A DNA stretch of 47,594 bases from Streptacidiphilus pinicola (GTDB taxonomy: Bacteria > Actinomycetota > Actinomycetes > Streptomycetales > Streptomycetaceae). A model generated the notes under the pieces. The model was not told the origin of the DNA. It searched no databases and saw only the letters and a program-made list of their open reading frames with translations. Below, one piece after another: positions 24,765 to 35,615 of this stretch. The position numbers and the translations under genes are program-made. Where the stretch lies: the NCBI RefSeq assembly GCF_003258295.1, contig NZ_QKYN01000041.1, positions 1-47,594 on the forward strand. Direction: 5' to 3'. Numbering within the stretch: the stretch's first letter is position 1; each line of letters starts with the position of its first letter.

Positions 24765-24932
24765 GGGTCGCTGGTGGCGTCTGCGCACCGCGGCGAGATC
24801 GCGGGTGCGCGGGGTCCACCGACCAGCCCGGCGGGCGATTAGTCACAAGGACGCATCACCCGTCTCGCCGTGTGCCCGAAGACCGGGCCGTGGCGGACAA
24901 CCCGACCGTAAAGCCCCCAAGGAGACCCAACC

Positions 24933-26336
24933 GTGAAGAGCGCCGTGGAGACTCTGAACCCGACCCGGGTTCGACTCACCGTCGAGGTGCCCTTCGAGGA
25001 GCTCAAGCCCAGCCTCGACGCGGCGTACAAGAAGATCAACCAGCAGGTCACGGTTCCGGGTTTCCGTAAGGGCAAGATCCCGGCTCGCGTCATCGACCAG
25101 CGTTTCGGCCGCGGTGCCGTGCTGGAGGAGGCCGTCAACGACGCGCTGCCGAAGTTCTACGGCCAGGCGGTCGAAGAGGGCAAGATCGACGTCCTCGGCC
25201 AGCCGGAGATCACCGAGATCGAGGGTGTCGAGAAGCTCGCCGACGGCGGCGACCTGAAGTTCACCGCCGAGGTGGACATCCGTCCCGAGATCACCCTGCC
25301 CGAGTTCGACGGCATCGAGATCGAGGTCGACCCGATCGAGGTCACCGACGAGGACGTCGAGAAGAGCCTGGAGCAGCTGCGCGAGCGCTTCTCCTCGGTC
25401 AAGGCCGTCGAGCGCGCCGCCGCCGAGGGCGACGTCGTGGTCGTGGACCTCGAGGCCAAGGTCGACGGTGAGGTCCCCGAGGACGGCACCGCCACCGGCG
25501 TGACCTACGAGATCGGCTCCGGCCGCCTGCTGGACGGCATCGACGAGGCCGTCATCGGCCTGGAGGCCGGCGGCACGGCGACCTTCACCACCGAGCTCAA
25601 GGGCGGCTCCGCCGCGGGCCAGGACTCCGAGGTCACCGTCACCGTCACCGCGGTGCAGGAGAAGGAGCTCCCGGAGCTGGACGACGAGTTCGCCCAGATG
25701 GCCAGCGAGTTCGACACCCTGGACGAGCTGAAGGACGACTCCCGCAAGCGGCTCGCCCGCATGAAGGAGTTCGACCAGGCCACCCAGGCCCAGGAGCGCG
25801 TCCTCGACAAGCTGCTCGAGCTGGTCGAGATGCCCTACCCGGAGAAGCTGCTCGCGGACGAGATCGAGACCCGCAAGCACAACCTGGAGCACCACCAGCT
25901 GCCCCAGATGGGCATCGACATGGACGCCTGGCTGAAGCTTCAGGAGAAGACGGCCGAGGAGTTCGACGCCGAGCTCGAGGAGCAGGCCAAGAAGGGCATC
26001 AAGACCCAGTTCGTGCTGGACGCCATCGCGGCCAAGGAGGAGCTGGGTGTCTCCCAGGAGGAGCTCACCGAGCACCTGCTGCGCCGCGCCGCCGGCTCCG
26101 GCATGACGCCGGACCAGTTCGCCCAGCAGGTCGTCCAGGGCGGCCAGGTGCCGCTGCTCGTCGGTGAGGTCGTCCGCGGAAAGGCCCTGGCGTCCGTCGT
26201 CGAGGCCGCCAAGGTCGTCGACACCGAGGGCAACGTCGTCGACTTCGCCGACGACGAGGACGAGGACGGCGAGGTCTCCGAGGCCGTCGAGACCGTCGAG
26301 GTCGAGGCCGCCGCCGAGGAGACCGAGGAGGCCTGA
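24933..26336 (+). CDS. tig: Trigger factor, ribosome-associated chaperone and prolyl isomerase
   Basis: 467 residues from GTG 24933, with AAGGAG nine bases upstream. The N-terminal ribosome-binding domain carries [14 protein letters not shown] (about 42-55), the GFRxGKxP loop that docks on ribosomal protein L23. The middle (about 155-245) is the FKBP-like PPIase domain ([36 protein letters not shown]). The remainder is the helical chaperone domain, ending in an acidic Glu/Val tail as usual in actinobacteria. It helps nascent chains fold at the exit tunnel. It lies directly upstream of clpP1 but is separated by a strong hairpin and a regulated promoter, so expression is largely independent. 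Confidence 0.97.
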   Translation: MKSAVETLNPTRVRLTVEVPFEELKPSLDAAYKKINQQVTVPGFRKGKIPARVIDQRFGRGAVLEEAVNDALPKFYGQAVEEGKIDVLGQPEITEIEGVEKLADGGDLKFTAEVDIRPEITLPEFDGIEIEVDPIEVTDEDVEKSLEQLRERFSSVKAVERAAAEGDVVVVDLEAKVDGEVPEDGTATGVTYEIGSGRLLDGIDEAVIGLEAGGTATFTTELKGGSAAGQDSEVTVTVTAVQEKELPELDDEFAQMASEFDTLDELKDDSRKRLARMKEFDQATQAQERVLDKLLELVEMPYPEKLLADEIETRKHNLEHHQLPQMGIDMDAWLKLQEKTAEEFDAELEEQAKKGIKTQFVLDAIAAKEELGVSQEELTEHLLRRAAGSGMTPDQFAQQVVQGGQVPLLVGEVVRGKALASVVEAAKVVDTEGNVVDFADDEDEDGEVSEAVETVEVEAAAEETEEA

Positions 26337-26357
26337 GCCTCCCCGCGTTGACCTGAA

Positions 26358-26394
26358 ACAGGGCCCGGACCGCTCCACGCGGTCCGGGCCCTGT
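26358..26394 (+). terminator. Terminator of tig
   Basis: Perfect 15-bp stem ACAGGGCCCGGACCG with a 7-base loop, 22 bases after the tig stop. Confidence 0.85.
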
Positions 26395-26431
26395 CGTGTA
26401 TGCGCGTGTTCGCGCAGAGCACGACGCGTGA

Positions 26432-26445
26432 CGCTCAAAGCGAAC
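26432..26445 (-). promoter_or_regulatory. ClgR-type operator of the clpP1P2 promoter
   Basis: On the minus strand the sequence reads GTTCGC-TTTGA-GCG, matching exactly the described ClgR operator (GTTCGC, five bases, GCG). It lies 40 bases upstream of the -10 box, an activator position. ClgR activates clp and lon genes in Streptomyces, so clpP1P2 control by ClgR is inferred. Confidence 0.65.
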
Positions 26446-26484
26446 AGGTCGGTTTTGAGGGATGGCCGGACCAGGGCCGCGCGT

Positions 26485-26490
26485 TAGGGT
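26485..26490 (+). promoter_or_regulatory. -10 element of clpP1
   Basis: TAGGGT within GTTAGGGT, without a consensus -35 at 17 bases, as expected for an activator-dependent promoter. It lies downstream of an in-frame ATG at 26462, which argues against that start. Confidence 0.5.
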
Positions 26491-26557
26491 CGGTGGAAAC
26501 GCTGTGACGGCGGCCCTCGACGACCAGCCGTCGTGTCAACAACGAGCAGGTGGATAC

Positions 26558-27196
26558 GTGACGATTCCGCAGATCTCCATGCCCGGGCTTGTGACCCCGC
26601 GTGCCGCCGGCGACATCGGCGGTGGCGGTCTGGGAGACCAGGTCTACAACCGTCTGCTCAACGAGCGCATCATCTTCCTCGGCCAGCAGGTCGACGACGA
26701 CATCGCGAACAAGATCACCGCGCAGCTGCTGCTGCTCGCCGCGGACCCGGAAAAGGACATCTTCCTTTACATCAACTCCCCGGGCGGCTCGGTGACGGCC
26801 GGCATGGCGATCTACGACACCATGCAGTACATCAAGAACGACGTGGTCACCATCGCGATGGGCATGGCCGCCTCGATGGGCCAGTTCCTCCTCACGGCCG
26901 GTGCCAAGGGCAAGCGATTCGCGCTGCCGAACGCCGAGATCCTGATGCACCAGCCCTCGGCCGGCCTCGGCGGCTCCGCGACCGACATCCGCATCCAGGC
27001 CCAGCAGTTGGTCCGGATGAAGCACCGGATGGCCGAACTCATCGCCGAGCACAGCGGTCAGACGGTGGATCAGATCACCAAGGACTCCGACCGCGACCGC
27101 TGGTTCACCCCGGTCGAGGCCAAGGAGTACGGCCTGATCGACCAGATCATGCACAGCGCCTCGGACGTCCCCGGTGGCGGCGGCACGGGCGCCTGA
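26558..27196 (+). CDS. clpP1: ATP-dependent Clp protease proteolytic subunit 1
   Basis: 212 residues from GTG 26558, which follows a ribosome site AGGTGG. The farther ATG 26462 lies upstream of the promoter, and GTG 26504 lacks a ribosome site. The catalytic triad is Ser106 ([10 protein letters not shown]), His131 (LMHQPSAG) and the Asp of SDRDRW (about 180). [10 protein letters not shown] is the oxyanion segment. It forms, with ClpP2, the tetradecameric protease chamber that works with ClpX or ClpC. clpP2 follows after 65 bases in the same operon. A ClgR-type operator precedes the promoter. Confidence 0.97.
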   Translation: MTIPQISMPGLVTPRAAGDIGGGGLGDQVYNRLLNERIIFLGQQVDDDIANKITAQLLLLAADPEKDIFLYINSPGGSVTAGMAIYDTMQYIKNDVVTIAMGMAASMGQFLLTAGAKGKRFALPNAEILMHQPSAGLGGSATDIRIQAQQLVRMKHRMAELIAEHSGQTVDQITKDSDRDRWFTPVEAKEYGLIDQIMHSASDVPGGGGTGA

Positions 27197-27261
27197 GCCC
27201 CTCTGCACCACCACCCAGTCGCCCCCCAGTCGACCATCGTCCCGGAGGACGGAAGAACCCG

Positions 27262-27921
27262 ATGAACATCCCCAGCCTGTCCGCCGCGCAGTCGCGCGTC
27301 GACAACATGATCGCCGAGGGCCGGTACATCCTGCCCAGCTTCGTCGAGCGCACCTCGCAGGGTTACCGCGAGTACAACCCCTACGCCAAGCTCTTCGAGG
27401 AGCGCGTGATCTTCCTGGGCACCCAGGTCGACGACGCCTCGGCGAACGACATCATGGCCCAGCTGCTGTGCCTGGAGTCGATGGACCCGGACCGGGACAT
27501 CTCCATGTACATCAACTCGCCCGGCGGCTCCTTCACCGCGCTCACGGCGATCTACGACACGATGCAGTACGTCAAGCCCGACATCCAGACGGTCTGCATG
27601 GGCCAGGCGGCCTCCGCCGCGGCCGTGCTGCTGGCGGCCGGCACCCCGGGCAAGCGCATGGCGCTGCCGAACGCCCGCGTGCTGATCCACCAGCCGTACA
27701 CCGAGACCGGCCGCGGCCAGGTCTCGGACCTGGAGATCCAGGCCAACGAGATCCAGCGCATGCGCGAGCTGCTGGAGGAGCTGCTCTCCAAGCACTCGCA
27801 CAAGAGCCAGCAGGAGATCTCCGAGGACATCGAGCGAGACAAGATCCTCACCGCCGAGGAGTCCCTGCAGTACGGCTTCATCGACCAGATCATCACCACC
27901 CGCAAGACCGAAGCGGTCTGA
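27262..27921 (+). CDS. clpP2: ATP-dependent Clp protease proteolytic subunit 2
   Basis: 219 residues from ATG 27262, with GGAGGACGGAAG upstream. The triad is Ser118 ([10 protein letters not shown]), His143 (VLIHQPY) and the Asp in EDIERDK. The N-terminal ~35 residues ([25 protein letters not shown]) match the longer N-terminus of actinobacterial ClpP2, which is processed in other species. It pairs with ClpP1 in one mixed protease. A hairpin 40 bases after the stop separates it from clpX, so clpX may receive only part of the transcription. Confidence 0.97.
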   Translation: MNIPSLSAAQSRVDNMIAEGRYILPSFVERTSQGYREYNPYAKLFEERVIFLGTQVDDASANDIMAQLLCLESMDPDRDISMYINSPGGSFTALTAIYDTMQYVKPDIQTVCMGQAASAAAVLLAAGTPGKRMALPNARVLIHQPYTETGRGQVSDLEIQANEIQRMRELLEELLSKHSHKSQQEISEDIERDKILTAEESLQYGFIDQIITTRKTEAV

Positions 27922-27960
27922 TCGCCGGCGCCCAGCTGAGACCAGTACCACGCAGCCAGA

Positions 27961-27989
27961 CCGCCCCCCGCTCTTGGAGCCGGGGGCGG
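27961..27989 (+). terminator. Hairpin between clpP2 and clpX
   Basis: A 13-bp stem (CCGCCCCCCGCTC against GAGCCGGGGGCGG) with one mismatch and loop TTG, and no U-tract. It may terminate or attenuate. The rest of 27990-28164 before clpX shows no gene and no clear promoter. Confidence 0.55.
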
Positions 27990-28164
27990 CGCCTGGCACC
28001 ATCGTCAGTACCGACATCCTGATCCGGCCGATTCGTTTATTCGCCCAGGGCGGAAGTGGGAAGCCGTCGAACACGGCGAATCGCGGCTCCTGACGGAGTA
28101 CCGTCGGATACCAAGCACCAGGCTCCCGCCCCTTAGGGAGCCTTTGGCGAAGGGGAAGCACCTC

Positions 28165-29448
<1,284 letters not shown>

Positions 29449-29459
29449 GAACGCAGCCG

Positions 29460-29492
29460 AAGGGGGTCCGGGGCTTCGCCCCGGGCCCCCTT
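29460..29492. terminator. Bidirectional terminator between clpX and the cyclophilin gene
   Basis: A 15-bp stem with one G-U pair (AAGGGGGTCCGGGGC), loop TTC, followed by TTTCG on the plus strand. Confidence 0.85.
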
Positions 29493-29497
29493 TCGCG

Positions 29498-30262
29498 TTA
29501 CTTCGCGACGGCGACCGAGTTGATCACCACGTTGTCGTTCGGCTTGCCGTCGCCCTGGCCGTTGGAGTTGTCACTCCCGTCCCGGGCGATGTGGTTGAGG
29601 ATGTCCAGCCCCGAGGTGATGGTGCCGAACGGGGTGTAGTTCGCCGAGAGCTGGCTGTCCTTGTAGACCAGGAAGAACTGCGAACCATTGGTGTTGGGGC
29701 CCGAGTTGGCCATGGCCAGGGTGCCTGCCGGGTAGGTGCCGCCCTGGATCGCCGGGTCGTTCAGGTACTCGTCGTCGAACTTGTAGCCCGGGCTGCCGGT
29801 GCCCGTCGCCGTCGGGTCGCCGCACTGCAGCACGTAGATGCCGGCGGTGGTGAGCCGGTGGCAGTGGCTGTGGTCGAAGAAGCCCTGCTGGGCCAGGAAG
29901 ACGAAGTTGTTCACCGTCTTCGGCGCGTGCGTGGCGTCCAGCTTCAGGCCGACGTCACCGCAGGAGGTCTTCAACGTGGCCGTGTAGGTCGCCTTGGTGT
30001 CGATGCTCATCGCCGGGGGCTGCGGCCACTGCTTGTTGCTCGGGCTGCCCGAGGCGACGTTGCCGCAGAACGCCCCACCGGCCGTGCTGGACGACGACTT
30101 CGACGAGCCGAGTGTCGCCCACAGGATGCCGCCGACGGCGAGCAGCACCACCAGCACCGCCGCGCCGATGCCCAGCGTCCTGCGCTGCCGCGCCTTGGCC
30201 TTCTCCTGGGCGCGCAGCGCCTCCATCCGCGCCCGCCGAGCGGCGCCCGGGTCCTCGCTCAC
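29498..30262 (-). CDS. Membrane-anchored cyclophilin-type peptidyl-prolyl cis-trans isomerase
   Basis: 254 residues from GTG 30262, preceded by AGAGGAAG. The cytoplasmic N-terminus is highly charged ([21 protein letters not shown]). One transmembrane helix (about 30-50) and a Ser-rich linker follow. The cyclophilin domain (about 90-254) has [56 protein letters not shown] and [13 protein letters not shown]. The catalytic Arg is in CHRL, and the isomerase pocket is recognisable. Four Cys lie outside the membrane and may form disulfides. It probably assists folding of exported proteins. It converges with clpX and diverges from valS. Confidence 0.92.
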   Translation of the reverse strand: MSEDPGAARRARMEALRAQEKAKARQRRTLGIGAAVLVVLLAVGGILWATLGSSKSSSSTAGGAFCGNVASGSPSNKQWPQPPAMSIDTKATYTATLKTSCGDVGLKLDATHAPKTVNNFVFLAQQGFFDHSHCHRLTTAGIYVLQCGDPTATGTGSPGYKFDDEYLNDPAIQGGTYPAGTLAMANSGPNTNGSQFFLVYKDSQLSANYTPFGTITSGLDILNHIARDGSDNSNGQGDGKPNDNVVINSVAVAK

Positions 30263-30366
30263 GTGTGCTTCCTCTCGACCTTGCCTGTCTGTCAGGGCAC
30301 AAGTGTGGCCGGTGCGGGGCGTGGGGCACGCACAAGGGGCCGCCGTTTCGCCGAACGAAAGCGTTC

Positions 30367-30394
30367 GTGACCATGGGCCGCCGCACTCTAAACT
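30367..30394 (+). promoter_or_regulatory. Promoter of a probable leaderless valS mRNA
   Basis: GTGACC (30367-30372), a 16-base spacer and TAAACT (30389-30394), which ends seven bases before GTG 30402. There is no Shine-Dalgarno. Confidence 0.55.
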
Positions 30395-30401
30395 TGCCGT
30401 C

Positions 30402-33038
30402 GTGACCGAAATGAACCAGCACCCCGCCGACGCCGGGGTCGACAGCGCCCTCGAGACATTGCCGACGCAGTACGCGCCGGCTCAGGTAGAGGGGCCGCTG
30501 TACGAGCGCTGGGTAGAGCGCGGTTACTTCCGGGCCGACGAGAAGAGCGACAAGCCGCCGTACACGATCGTCATCCCGCCGCCGAACGTCACCGGTTCGC
30601 TGCACCTGGGCCACGCCTTCCAGCACACGCTGATGGACGCCCTCGTCCGCCGCAAGCGCATGCAGGGCTACGAGGCCCTGTGGCTGCCGGGCATGGACCA
30701 CGCGGGCATCGCCACCCAGAACAAGGTCGAGCAGCAGCTCGCCGAGGAGGGCCTGTCCCGCCACGACATCGGCCGCGAGGCCTTCGTCGAGCGCACCTGG
30801 CAGTGGAAGCAGGAGTACGGCGGCCGGATCCTCGGCCAGATGAAGCGCCTGGGCGACGGCGTGGACTGGTCCCGTGAGCGCTTCACCATGGACGAGGGGC
30901 TGTCCGCGGCCGTCCTCACCATCTTCAAGCAGCTCTTCGAGGACGGGCTGATCTACCGCGCCGAGCGCATCATCAACTGGTGCCCGCGCTGCCTCACCGC
31001 GCTGTCCGACATCGAGGTCGAGCACGAGGACCGCGACGGCGAGCTGATCTCCATCCGCTACGGCGAGGGGGACGACAGCATCGTCGTCGCGACCACCCGC
31101 GCCGAGACGATGCTGGGCGACACCGCGGTGGCGGTCCACCCGGAGGACGAGCGTTACGCGCACCTGATCGGCCGTCAGATCAAGCTGCCGCTCACCGACC
31201 GCACCATCCCGGTCGTCGCCGACGAGCACGTCGACCCGGAGTTCGGCACCGGCGCGGTCAAGGTCACCCCCGCCCACGACCCGAACGACTTCGAGATCGG
31301 GCGTCGCCACGACCTGCCCAACCTCACGGTCATGGACGAGCGCGGCCTGATCACCGTGCACGGCCCCTTCCTCGGGCTCGACCGCTTCGAGGCCCGCTCG
31401 GCCGTCGTCGGCGCGCTGCGCGAGCAGGGTCGCATCGTCGCCGAGAAGCGCCCGTACGTCCACGCCGTCGGCCACTGCTCGCGCTGCCACACGGTCGTCG
31501 AGCCGCGGCTGTCGATGCAGTGGTGGGTCAAGGTCGCCCCGCTGGCCGAGGCCGCCGGCGACGCGGTCCGTGACGGCCGCGTCCAGATCCACCCGAAGGA
31601 GCTGGAGCGCCGCTACTTCGACTGGGTCGACAACATGCACGACTGGTGCATCTCGCGCCAGCTGTGGTGGGGCCACCGGATCCCGATCTGGTACGGCCCG
31701 GACGGCGAGGTCGTCTGCGTCGGCCCGAACGAGGAGCCGCCGACGGGCGAGGGCTGGCGTCAGGACGAGGACGTCCTCGACACCTGGTTCTCCTCCGGCC
31801 TGTGGCCGTTCTCGACGCTGGGCTGGCCCGAGCAGACGCCGGACCTGGCCAAGTTCTACCCGACCGACGTGCTGCTGACCGGCCACGACATCATCTTCTT
31901 CTGGGTCGCCCGGATGATGATGTTCGGCCTGTACGCGATGGACGGTCAGGCGCCGTTCCACACCATCGCCCTGACCGGCCTGGTGCGCGACGAGTTCGGC
32001 AAGAAGATGTCGAAGTCCAACCCGAACGCGGTCGACCCGCTGGACTGGATGGACGCCTACGGCGCGGACGCGGTCCGCTACACCCTGGCCAAGGGCGCCA
32101 ACCCCGGCGCGGACGTGCCGATCGGCGAGGACTGGGTCCAGGGCTCGCGCAACTTCTGCAACAAGGTCTGGAACGCCACCCGCTTCGCGCTGATGAACGG
32201 CGCGACCGTGGAGGGCCCGCTCCCGGCCGCGGAGCAGCTGAGCGCCGCCGACCGCTGGATCCTGTCGCGGCTCAACGAGACCGTCGCCGAGGTGGACGGC
32301 CTCTACGACGACTACCAGTTCGCCAAGCTGTCCGACGCGCTGTTCCACTTCGCCTGGGACGAGGTCTTCGACTGGTACGTCGAGCTGACCAAGTCCACGC
32401 TGGCGGCCGGTGGCCCTGCCGCCGACGCCACGCGGCGCGTGCTGGGCGAGGTGCTGGACGTGACGCTGCGTCTGCTGCACCCGATCACGCCGTTCGTGAC
32501 GGAGGCGCTGTGGACCACGCTCACCGGCGGCGAGTCGGTCGTCATCGCCCCGTGGCCGGCCGACAGCGGCTTCCGTGACAAGGACGCGGAGAAGGAGATC
32601 GAGCTGCTGCAGCAGGTCATCACCGAGGTCCGCCGCTTCCGCTCCGACCAGGGCCTCAAGCCCGGCCAGAAGGTCGCGGCCCAGCTGACGCTGTCCGGCA
32701 CCCCGCTGGTCGCCCACGAGGGCGCGCTGCGGTCGCTGGCCCGCCTCACCCCGGCGGAGGAGGGCTTCCACGCGACGGCCACCCTCCCGATCGCGGGCGC
32801 GACGGTCGCGCTGGACCTCTCCGGCGCGATCGACGTCGAGGCCGAGCGCAAGCGCCTCGGCAAGGACCTGGCGGCGGCGGAGAAGGAGCTGGCCCAGGCC
32901 AACGCGAAGCTCTCCAACGAGGCCTTCCTCGCCAAGGCGGCCCCGGCCGCGGTCGACAAGATCCGCGGCCGCCTCGCCAAGGCGACCGAGGACATCGAGC
33001 GCCTCACGGCGCAGCTGGCGGCTCTCCCGAAGGCGTAG
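30402..33038 (+). CDS. valS: Valyl-tRNA synthetase
   Basis: 878 residues from GTG 30402. The start is set by the -10 box seven bases upstream; ATG 30411 is the alternative. Class I motifs: [14 protein letters not shown] (HIGH box as HLGH) near residue 50 and [10 protein letters not shown] (KMSKS) near 530. WCPRC and HCSRC suggest structural metal sites. [10 protein letters not shown] opens the CP1 editing domain, which removes Thr-tRNA. The C-terminal ~60 residues (about 800-878, rich in Glu, Lys and Ala) form the coiled coil specific to ValRS. No T-box leader is seen. A perfect 34-bp palindrome with TTTT terminates the gene. Confidence 0.97.
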   Translation: MTEMNQHPADAGVDSALETLPTQYAPAQVEGPLYERWVERGYFRADEKSDKPPYTIVIPPPNVTGSLHLGHAFQHTLMDALVRRKRMQGYEALWLPGMDHAGIATQNKVEQQLAEEGLSRHDIGREAFVERTWQWKQEYGGRILGQMKRLGDGVDWSRERFTMDEGLSAAVLTIFKQLFEDGLIYRAERIINWCPRCLTALSDIEVEHEDRDGELISIRYGEGDDSIVVATTRAETMLGDTAVAVHPEDERYAHLIGRQIKLPLTDRTIPVVADEHVDPEFGTGAVKVTPAHDPNDFEIGRRHDLPNLTVMDERGLITVHGPFLGLDRFEARSAVVGALREQGRIVAEKRPYVHAVGHCSRCHTVVEPRLSMQWWVKVAPLAEAAGDAVRDGRVQIHPKELERRYFDWVDNMHDWCISRQLWWGHRIPIWYGPDGEVVCVGPNEEPPTGEGWRQDEDVLDTWFSSGLWPFSTLGWPEQTPDLAKFYPTDVLLTGHDIIFFWVARMMMFGLYAMDGQAPFHTIALTGLVRDEFGKKMSKSNPNAVDPLDWMDAYGADAVRYTLAKGANPGADVPIGEDWVQGSRNFCNKVWNATRFALMNGATVEGPLPAAEQLSAADRWILSRLNETVAEVDGLYDDYQFAKLSDALFHFAWDEVFDWYVELTKSTLAAGGPAADATRRVLGEVLDVTLRLLHPITPFVTEALWTTLTGGESVVIAPWPADSGFRDKDAEKEIELLQQVITEVRRFRSDQGLKPGQKVAAQLTLSGTPLVAHEGALRSLARLTPAEEGFHATATLPIAGATVALDLSGAIDVEAERKRLGKDLAAAEKELAQANAKLSNEAFLAKAAPAAVDKIRGRLAKATEDIERLTAQLAALPKA

Positions 33039-33046
33039 CCGTCAGG

Positions 33047-33080
33047 GCGCGGGGTGCTGCCGGCCGGCAGCACCCCGCGC
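33047..33080 (+). terminator. Intrinsic terminator of valS
   Basis: Perfect 34-bp palindrome (17-bp arms, half-site GCGCGGGGTGCTGCCGG) followed by TTTT at 33081-33084. Confidence 0.92.
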
Positions 33081-33128
33081 TTTTGCGTGCTGCGGGTACA
33101 CCTGGTCGGAAAGGTGCGGGGACGTCCG

Positions 33129-33134
33129 TAAACT
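33129..33134 (+). promoter_or_regulatory. -10 box of a probable leaderless folC mRNA
   Basis: TAAACT ends six bases before GTG 33141, with no Shine-Dalgarno. It is the same hexamer and context (TAAACTTG) as at valS. Confidence 0.55.
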
Positions 33135-33140
33135 TGCGAC

Positions 33141-34481
33141 GTGAGCGACACCGAGCTGAACGCGGTAACCGCGGAACTGACCGGCAAGTGGCCGGAGACC
33201 AAGATCGATCCCTCGTTGGAGCGGATCACGGCCCTGATGGACATCCTGGGCCAGCCTCAACGGTCCTACCCGTCCATCCACATCACCGGCACGAACGGCA
33301 AGACCAGCACGGCGCGCATGATCGAGCAGCTGCTGCGCAGCTTCGAGCTGCGCACCGGCCGCTACACCAGCCCGCACGTCGAGTCCATCACCGAGCGCAT
33401 CAGCCTCGACGGTGAGCCGATCAGCCCCGAGCTGTTCATCCAGACGTACGAGGACATCAAGCCGTACATCGCCATGGTCGACGCCCAGCAGCCGATCCCG
33501 ATGTCCTTCTTCGAGGTCGTCACCGGCATGGCGTACGCCTGCTTCGCGGACGCCCCGGTCGACGTCGCCGTTGTCGAGGTCGGGATGGGCGGCACCTGGG
33601 ACGCGACCAACGTCATCGACGCGGTCGTCTCCGTGATCACCCCGATCTCGCTGGACCACACCGACCACCTCGGCGACACCCACGCCGCGATCGCGGGCGA
33701 GAAGTCCGGGATCGTCAAGGAGGGCGGCCTCGCCGTCGTCGCCCAGCAGCCGTTGGACGCCGCCGAGGTGATCCTGCGTCGCGCCGTCGAGGTCGACGCG
33801 ACGGTCGCCCGTGAGGGCATGGAGTTCGGCGTGCTGCGGCGCGACGTCGCGGTCGGCGGCCAGCTGGTCACCCTCCGGGGGATCGGCGGTCACGAGTACG
33901 AGGACGTCTTCCTCCCGCTGCACGGCGCCCACCAGGCGCAGAACGCGGCGATCGCGCTGGCCGCGGTCGAGGGCTTCTTCGGCGTGGGCGCCGCGCACCA
34001 CGGGTCGCTGGACATCGACAAGGTCCGTGCGGCCTTCGCCGGCGTCAGCTCGCCCGGCCGCCTCGAGGTCGTCCGCCGCAGCCCCACCATCGTCCTGGAC
34101 GCCGCCCACAACCCGGGCGGAGCCCGGGTAACGGCCGATGCGATCGGCGAGTCCTTCGGTTTCACCCGGCTGGTCGGCGTGTTCTCGCCGTCGGGCGGCA
34201 AGGACGTCAGCGGTGTCCTGGAGGCCCTGGAGCCGGTCCTGGCCGAGATCGTGGTCACCCAGAACTCCACGCAGCGTGCGATGGACGTCGACCGCCTCGC
34301 CGAGATCGCCGTCGACGTCTTCGGGGCCGACCGCGTCCACGTCGAGCCCCGCCTCGACGACGCCATCGAAGCCGCGGTCACCCTCGCCGAGGAGGAGGGC
34401 GACCTCGGCGGCGCGGGCGTCCTCGTCACCGGCTCCATCATCACCGTCGGCGAGGCCCGCATCCTGCTCGGCAAGAAGTAG
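33141..34481 (+). CDS. folC: Bifunctional folylpolyglutamate synthase/dihydrofolate synthase
   Basis: 446 residues from GTG 33141. The Mur-ligase-like central domain has the P-loop ITGTNGKTSTARM (about 48-60), EVGMGGTWDATN with the metal/ATP-binding Glu, SLDHTDHLG and EKSGIVK with the Lys that is often carbamylated. VLDAAHNPGG (about 316-325) begins the C-terminal domain. The enzyme adds glutamate to folates and, in many bacteria, to dihydropteroate. It is placed between valS and ndk, as in other actinobacteria. The start is fixed by the leaderless-type promoter. Confidence 0.96.
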   Translation: MSDTELNAVTAELTGKWPETKIDPSLERITALMDILGQPQRSYPSIHITGTNGKTSTARMIEQLLRSFELRTGRYTSPHVESITERISLDGEPISPELFIQTYEDIKPYIAMVDAQQPIPMSFFEVVTGMAYACFADAPVDVAVVEVGMGGTWDATNVIDAVVSVITPISLDHTDHLGDTHAAIAGEKSGIVKEGGLAVVAQQPLDAAEVILRRAVEVDATVAREGMEFGVLRRDVAVGGQLVTLRGIGGHEYEDVFLPLHGAHQAQNAAIALAAVEGFFGVGAAHHGSLDIDKVRAAFAGVSSPGRLEVVRRSPTIVLDAAHNPGGARVTADAIGESFGFTRLVGVFSPSGGKDVSGVLEALEPVLAEIVVTQNSTQRAMDVDRLAEIAVDVFGADRVHVEPRLDDAIEAAVTLAEEEGDLGGAGVLVTGSIITVGEARILLGKK

Positions 34482-34522
34482 AGCCTCGCGCCCCTGGCGT
34501 CCGCCCTCCGAACGGCGGCGTC

Positions 34523-34528
34523 TAAGCT
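34523..34528 (+). promoter_or_regulatory. -10 box of a probable leaderless mRNA
   Basis: TAAGCT ends six bases before GTG 34535, with no Shine-Dalgarno. Confidence 0.5.
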
Positions 34529-34534
34529 GTCTCC

Positions 34535-34876
34535 GTGCGTACCCTCTGTTCCTCCACGCTGATCAGCGAAGCCATGGTCATCGGCTTCGCCGCGCTCGTC
34601 GCGATGCGGCTCTCGCATGTGTCCGCGGCGACGCTGTGGTCGGTGTCGGGCGCGGCGATGCTGCTCTGCGTGCTGCTGTGCGGCGTGCTCGGTCGGCGCG
34701 GCGCGGTGGCCGTCGGGTGGGCGCTGCAGATCGCGCTGATCGCCAGTGGCGCGATTGTCGGAATGATGTACGGACTCGGCGTGATCTTCGCCGGTCTGTG
34801 GTGGGCGTCCGTCCACTACGGCCGGAAGATCGACACGATCAAGGCCACCCGTGCGGCCCAAGCCGCACAGGCGTAG
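34535..34876 (+). CDS. DUF4233-type small membrane protein (Rv2446c-like)
   Basis: 113 residues from GTG 34535 (RTLCSSTLISEAMVIGFAALVA). Four hydrophobic segments (about 8-28, 33-52, 58-75 and 77-93) are followed by a short basic/Ala-rich tail (KIDTIKATRAAQAAQA). It matches the conserved small membrane protein encoded between folC and ndk in mycobacteria and streptomycetes. Function is unknown. The conserved position, not the sequence alone, supports the assignment. It is expressed from what looks like its own leaderless promoter. Confidence 0.8.
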   Translation: MRTLCSSTLISEAMVIGFAALVAMRLSHVSAATLWSVSGAAMLLCVLLCGVLGRRGAVAVGWALQIALIASGAIVGMMYGLGVIFAGLWWASVHYGRKIDTIKATRAAQAAQA

Positions 34877-34940
34877 CACAGCACCCCGCGCGGGTGAATC
34901 CAAAAGGACTCCCGCCGCGAAAGTTGTGACACCCCTCCGG

Positions 34941-34946
34941 TAGTCT
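34941..34946 (+). promoter_or_regulatory. Candidate -10 element of ndk
   Basis: TAGTCT lies 41 bases before the ndk start. TTGTGAC lies upstream but too close (11 bases) for a standard -35. Confidence 0.35.
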
Positions 34947-34987
34947 CAGTGTCGATCATCACATCACGAACTCCCGGGAGTCGTCCC

Positions 34988-35410
34988 ATGTCCTCGACGT
35001 CCCAGCGCACGCTGGTCCTGCTCAAGCCCGACGCCGTGGCCCGGGGCCTGATCGGCGAGATCGTCTCCCGGATCGAGCGGAAGGCGAACTGGCGTATCGC
35101 GGCCATGGAGCTGCGCACCCTGGACACCGCGACGCTGGAGCAGCACTACGCCGAGCACGTCGGCAAGCCGTTCTACGAGCCGCTGATGGGCTTCATGTCC
35201 TCCGGTCCGTCGGTGGCCATGATCGTCGAGGGTGAGAGCGTCATCGAGGGCATTCGGGTCCTCGCCGGCAAGACCAACCCGCTCGAGGCCGGCCCCGGCA
35301 CCATTCGCGGGGATTTCGCCACGATCACCCGGGAGAACCTCATCCACGCCTCGGACTCCGAGGAGTCCGCCGCGCGCGAGATCAAGATTTTCTTTCCCGC
35401 TCACGCCTGA
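34988..35410 (+). CDS. ndk: Nucleoside diphosphate kinase
   Basis: 140 residues. ATG 34988 follows CGGGAG at a proper distance; the upstream in-frame ATG 34949 has no ribosome site. TLVLLKPDAVARGLIGEI is the family start. The phospho-accepting His is His120 in ENLIHASDS. Pro and Arg positions of the nucleotide site are kept (GTIRGDF). It balances NTP/dNTP pools by transferring phosphate from ATP. The final codons and the stop lie in a 4 x 10-bp tandem repeat. Confidence 0.97.
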   Translation: MSSTSQRTLVLLKPDAVARGLIGEIVSRIERKANWRIAAMELRTLDTATLEQHYAEHVGKPFYEPLMGFMSSGPSVAMIVEGESVIEGIRVLAGKTNPLEAGPGTIRGDFATITRENLIHASDSEESAAREIKIFFPAHA

Positions 35411-35440
35411 TCGCGCCTGATCGCGCCTGATCACGCCTGA
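35401..35440 (+). repeat. Four tandem 10-bp repeats overlapping the ndk stop
   Basis: Units TC(A/G)CGCCTGA occur four times in a row. The first unit contains the ndk stop codon at its end. Confidence 0.9.
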
Positions 35441-35470
35441 GCCGCGTCACCGCACACCTTTCTCACGGAA

Positions 35471-35500
35471 TTTCCACGGTCCGTACCCGGACCGTGGAGA
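35471..35500 (+). terminator. Hairpin terminator of ndk
   Basis: TCCACGGTCCG pairs with CGGACCGTGGA around loop TACC, extended by weaker pairs. Confidence 0.65.
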
Positions 35501-35615
35501 ACCGAACGCCGACACACGGCGTCCCAATGGCGGGATATCCGATCGTCTGCACGGACAATGGCGATAAAGGTCCCGTCGCTACCATGGTGACTGCCCGACG
35601 GCAGCTTCGTTCATG

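Noticed and set aside
26409-26422. Second ClgR-like site on the plus strand (GTTCGC-GCAGA-GCA)
   Set aside because: The last position is A, not G, so it does not meet the motif; the minus-strand site nearby is exact.
26462-26557. Extended N-terminus of ClpP1 from ATG 26462
   Set aside because: The -10 box lies downstream of this ATG, the peptide is unlike ClpP1 starts, and a ribosome site precedes GTG 26558.
29955-32771. Long open frame (about 938 codons) on the minus strand over valS
   Set aside because: High-G+C antisense shadow; valS on the plus strand has all class I synthetase motifs.
34949-34987. Extended Ndk start at ATG 34949
   Set aside because: No ribosome site; ATG 34988 has GGGAG at correct spacing and gives the normal family N-terminus.
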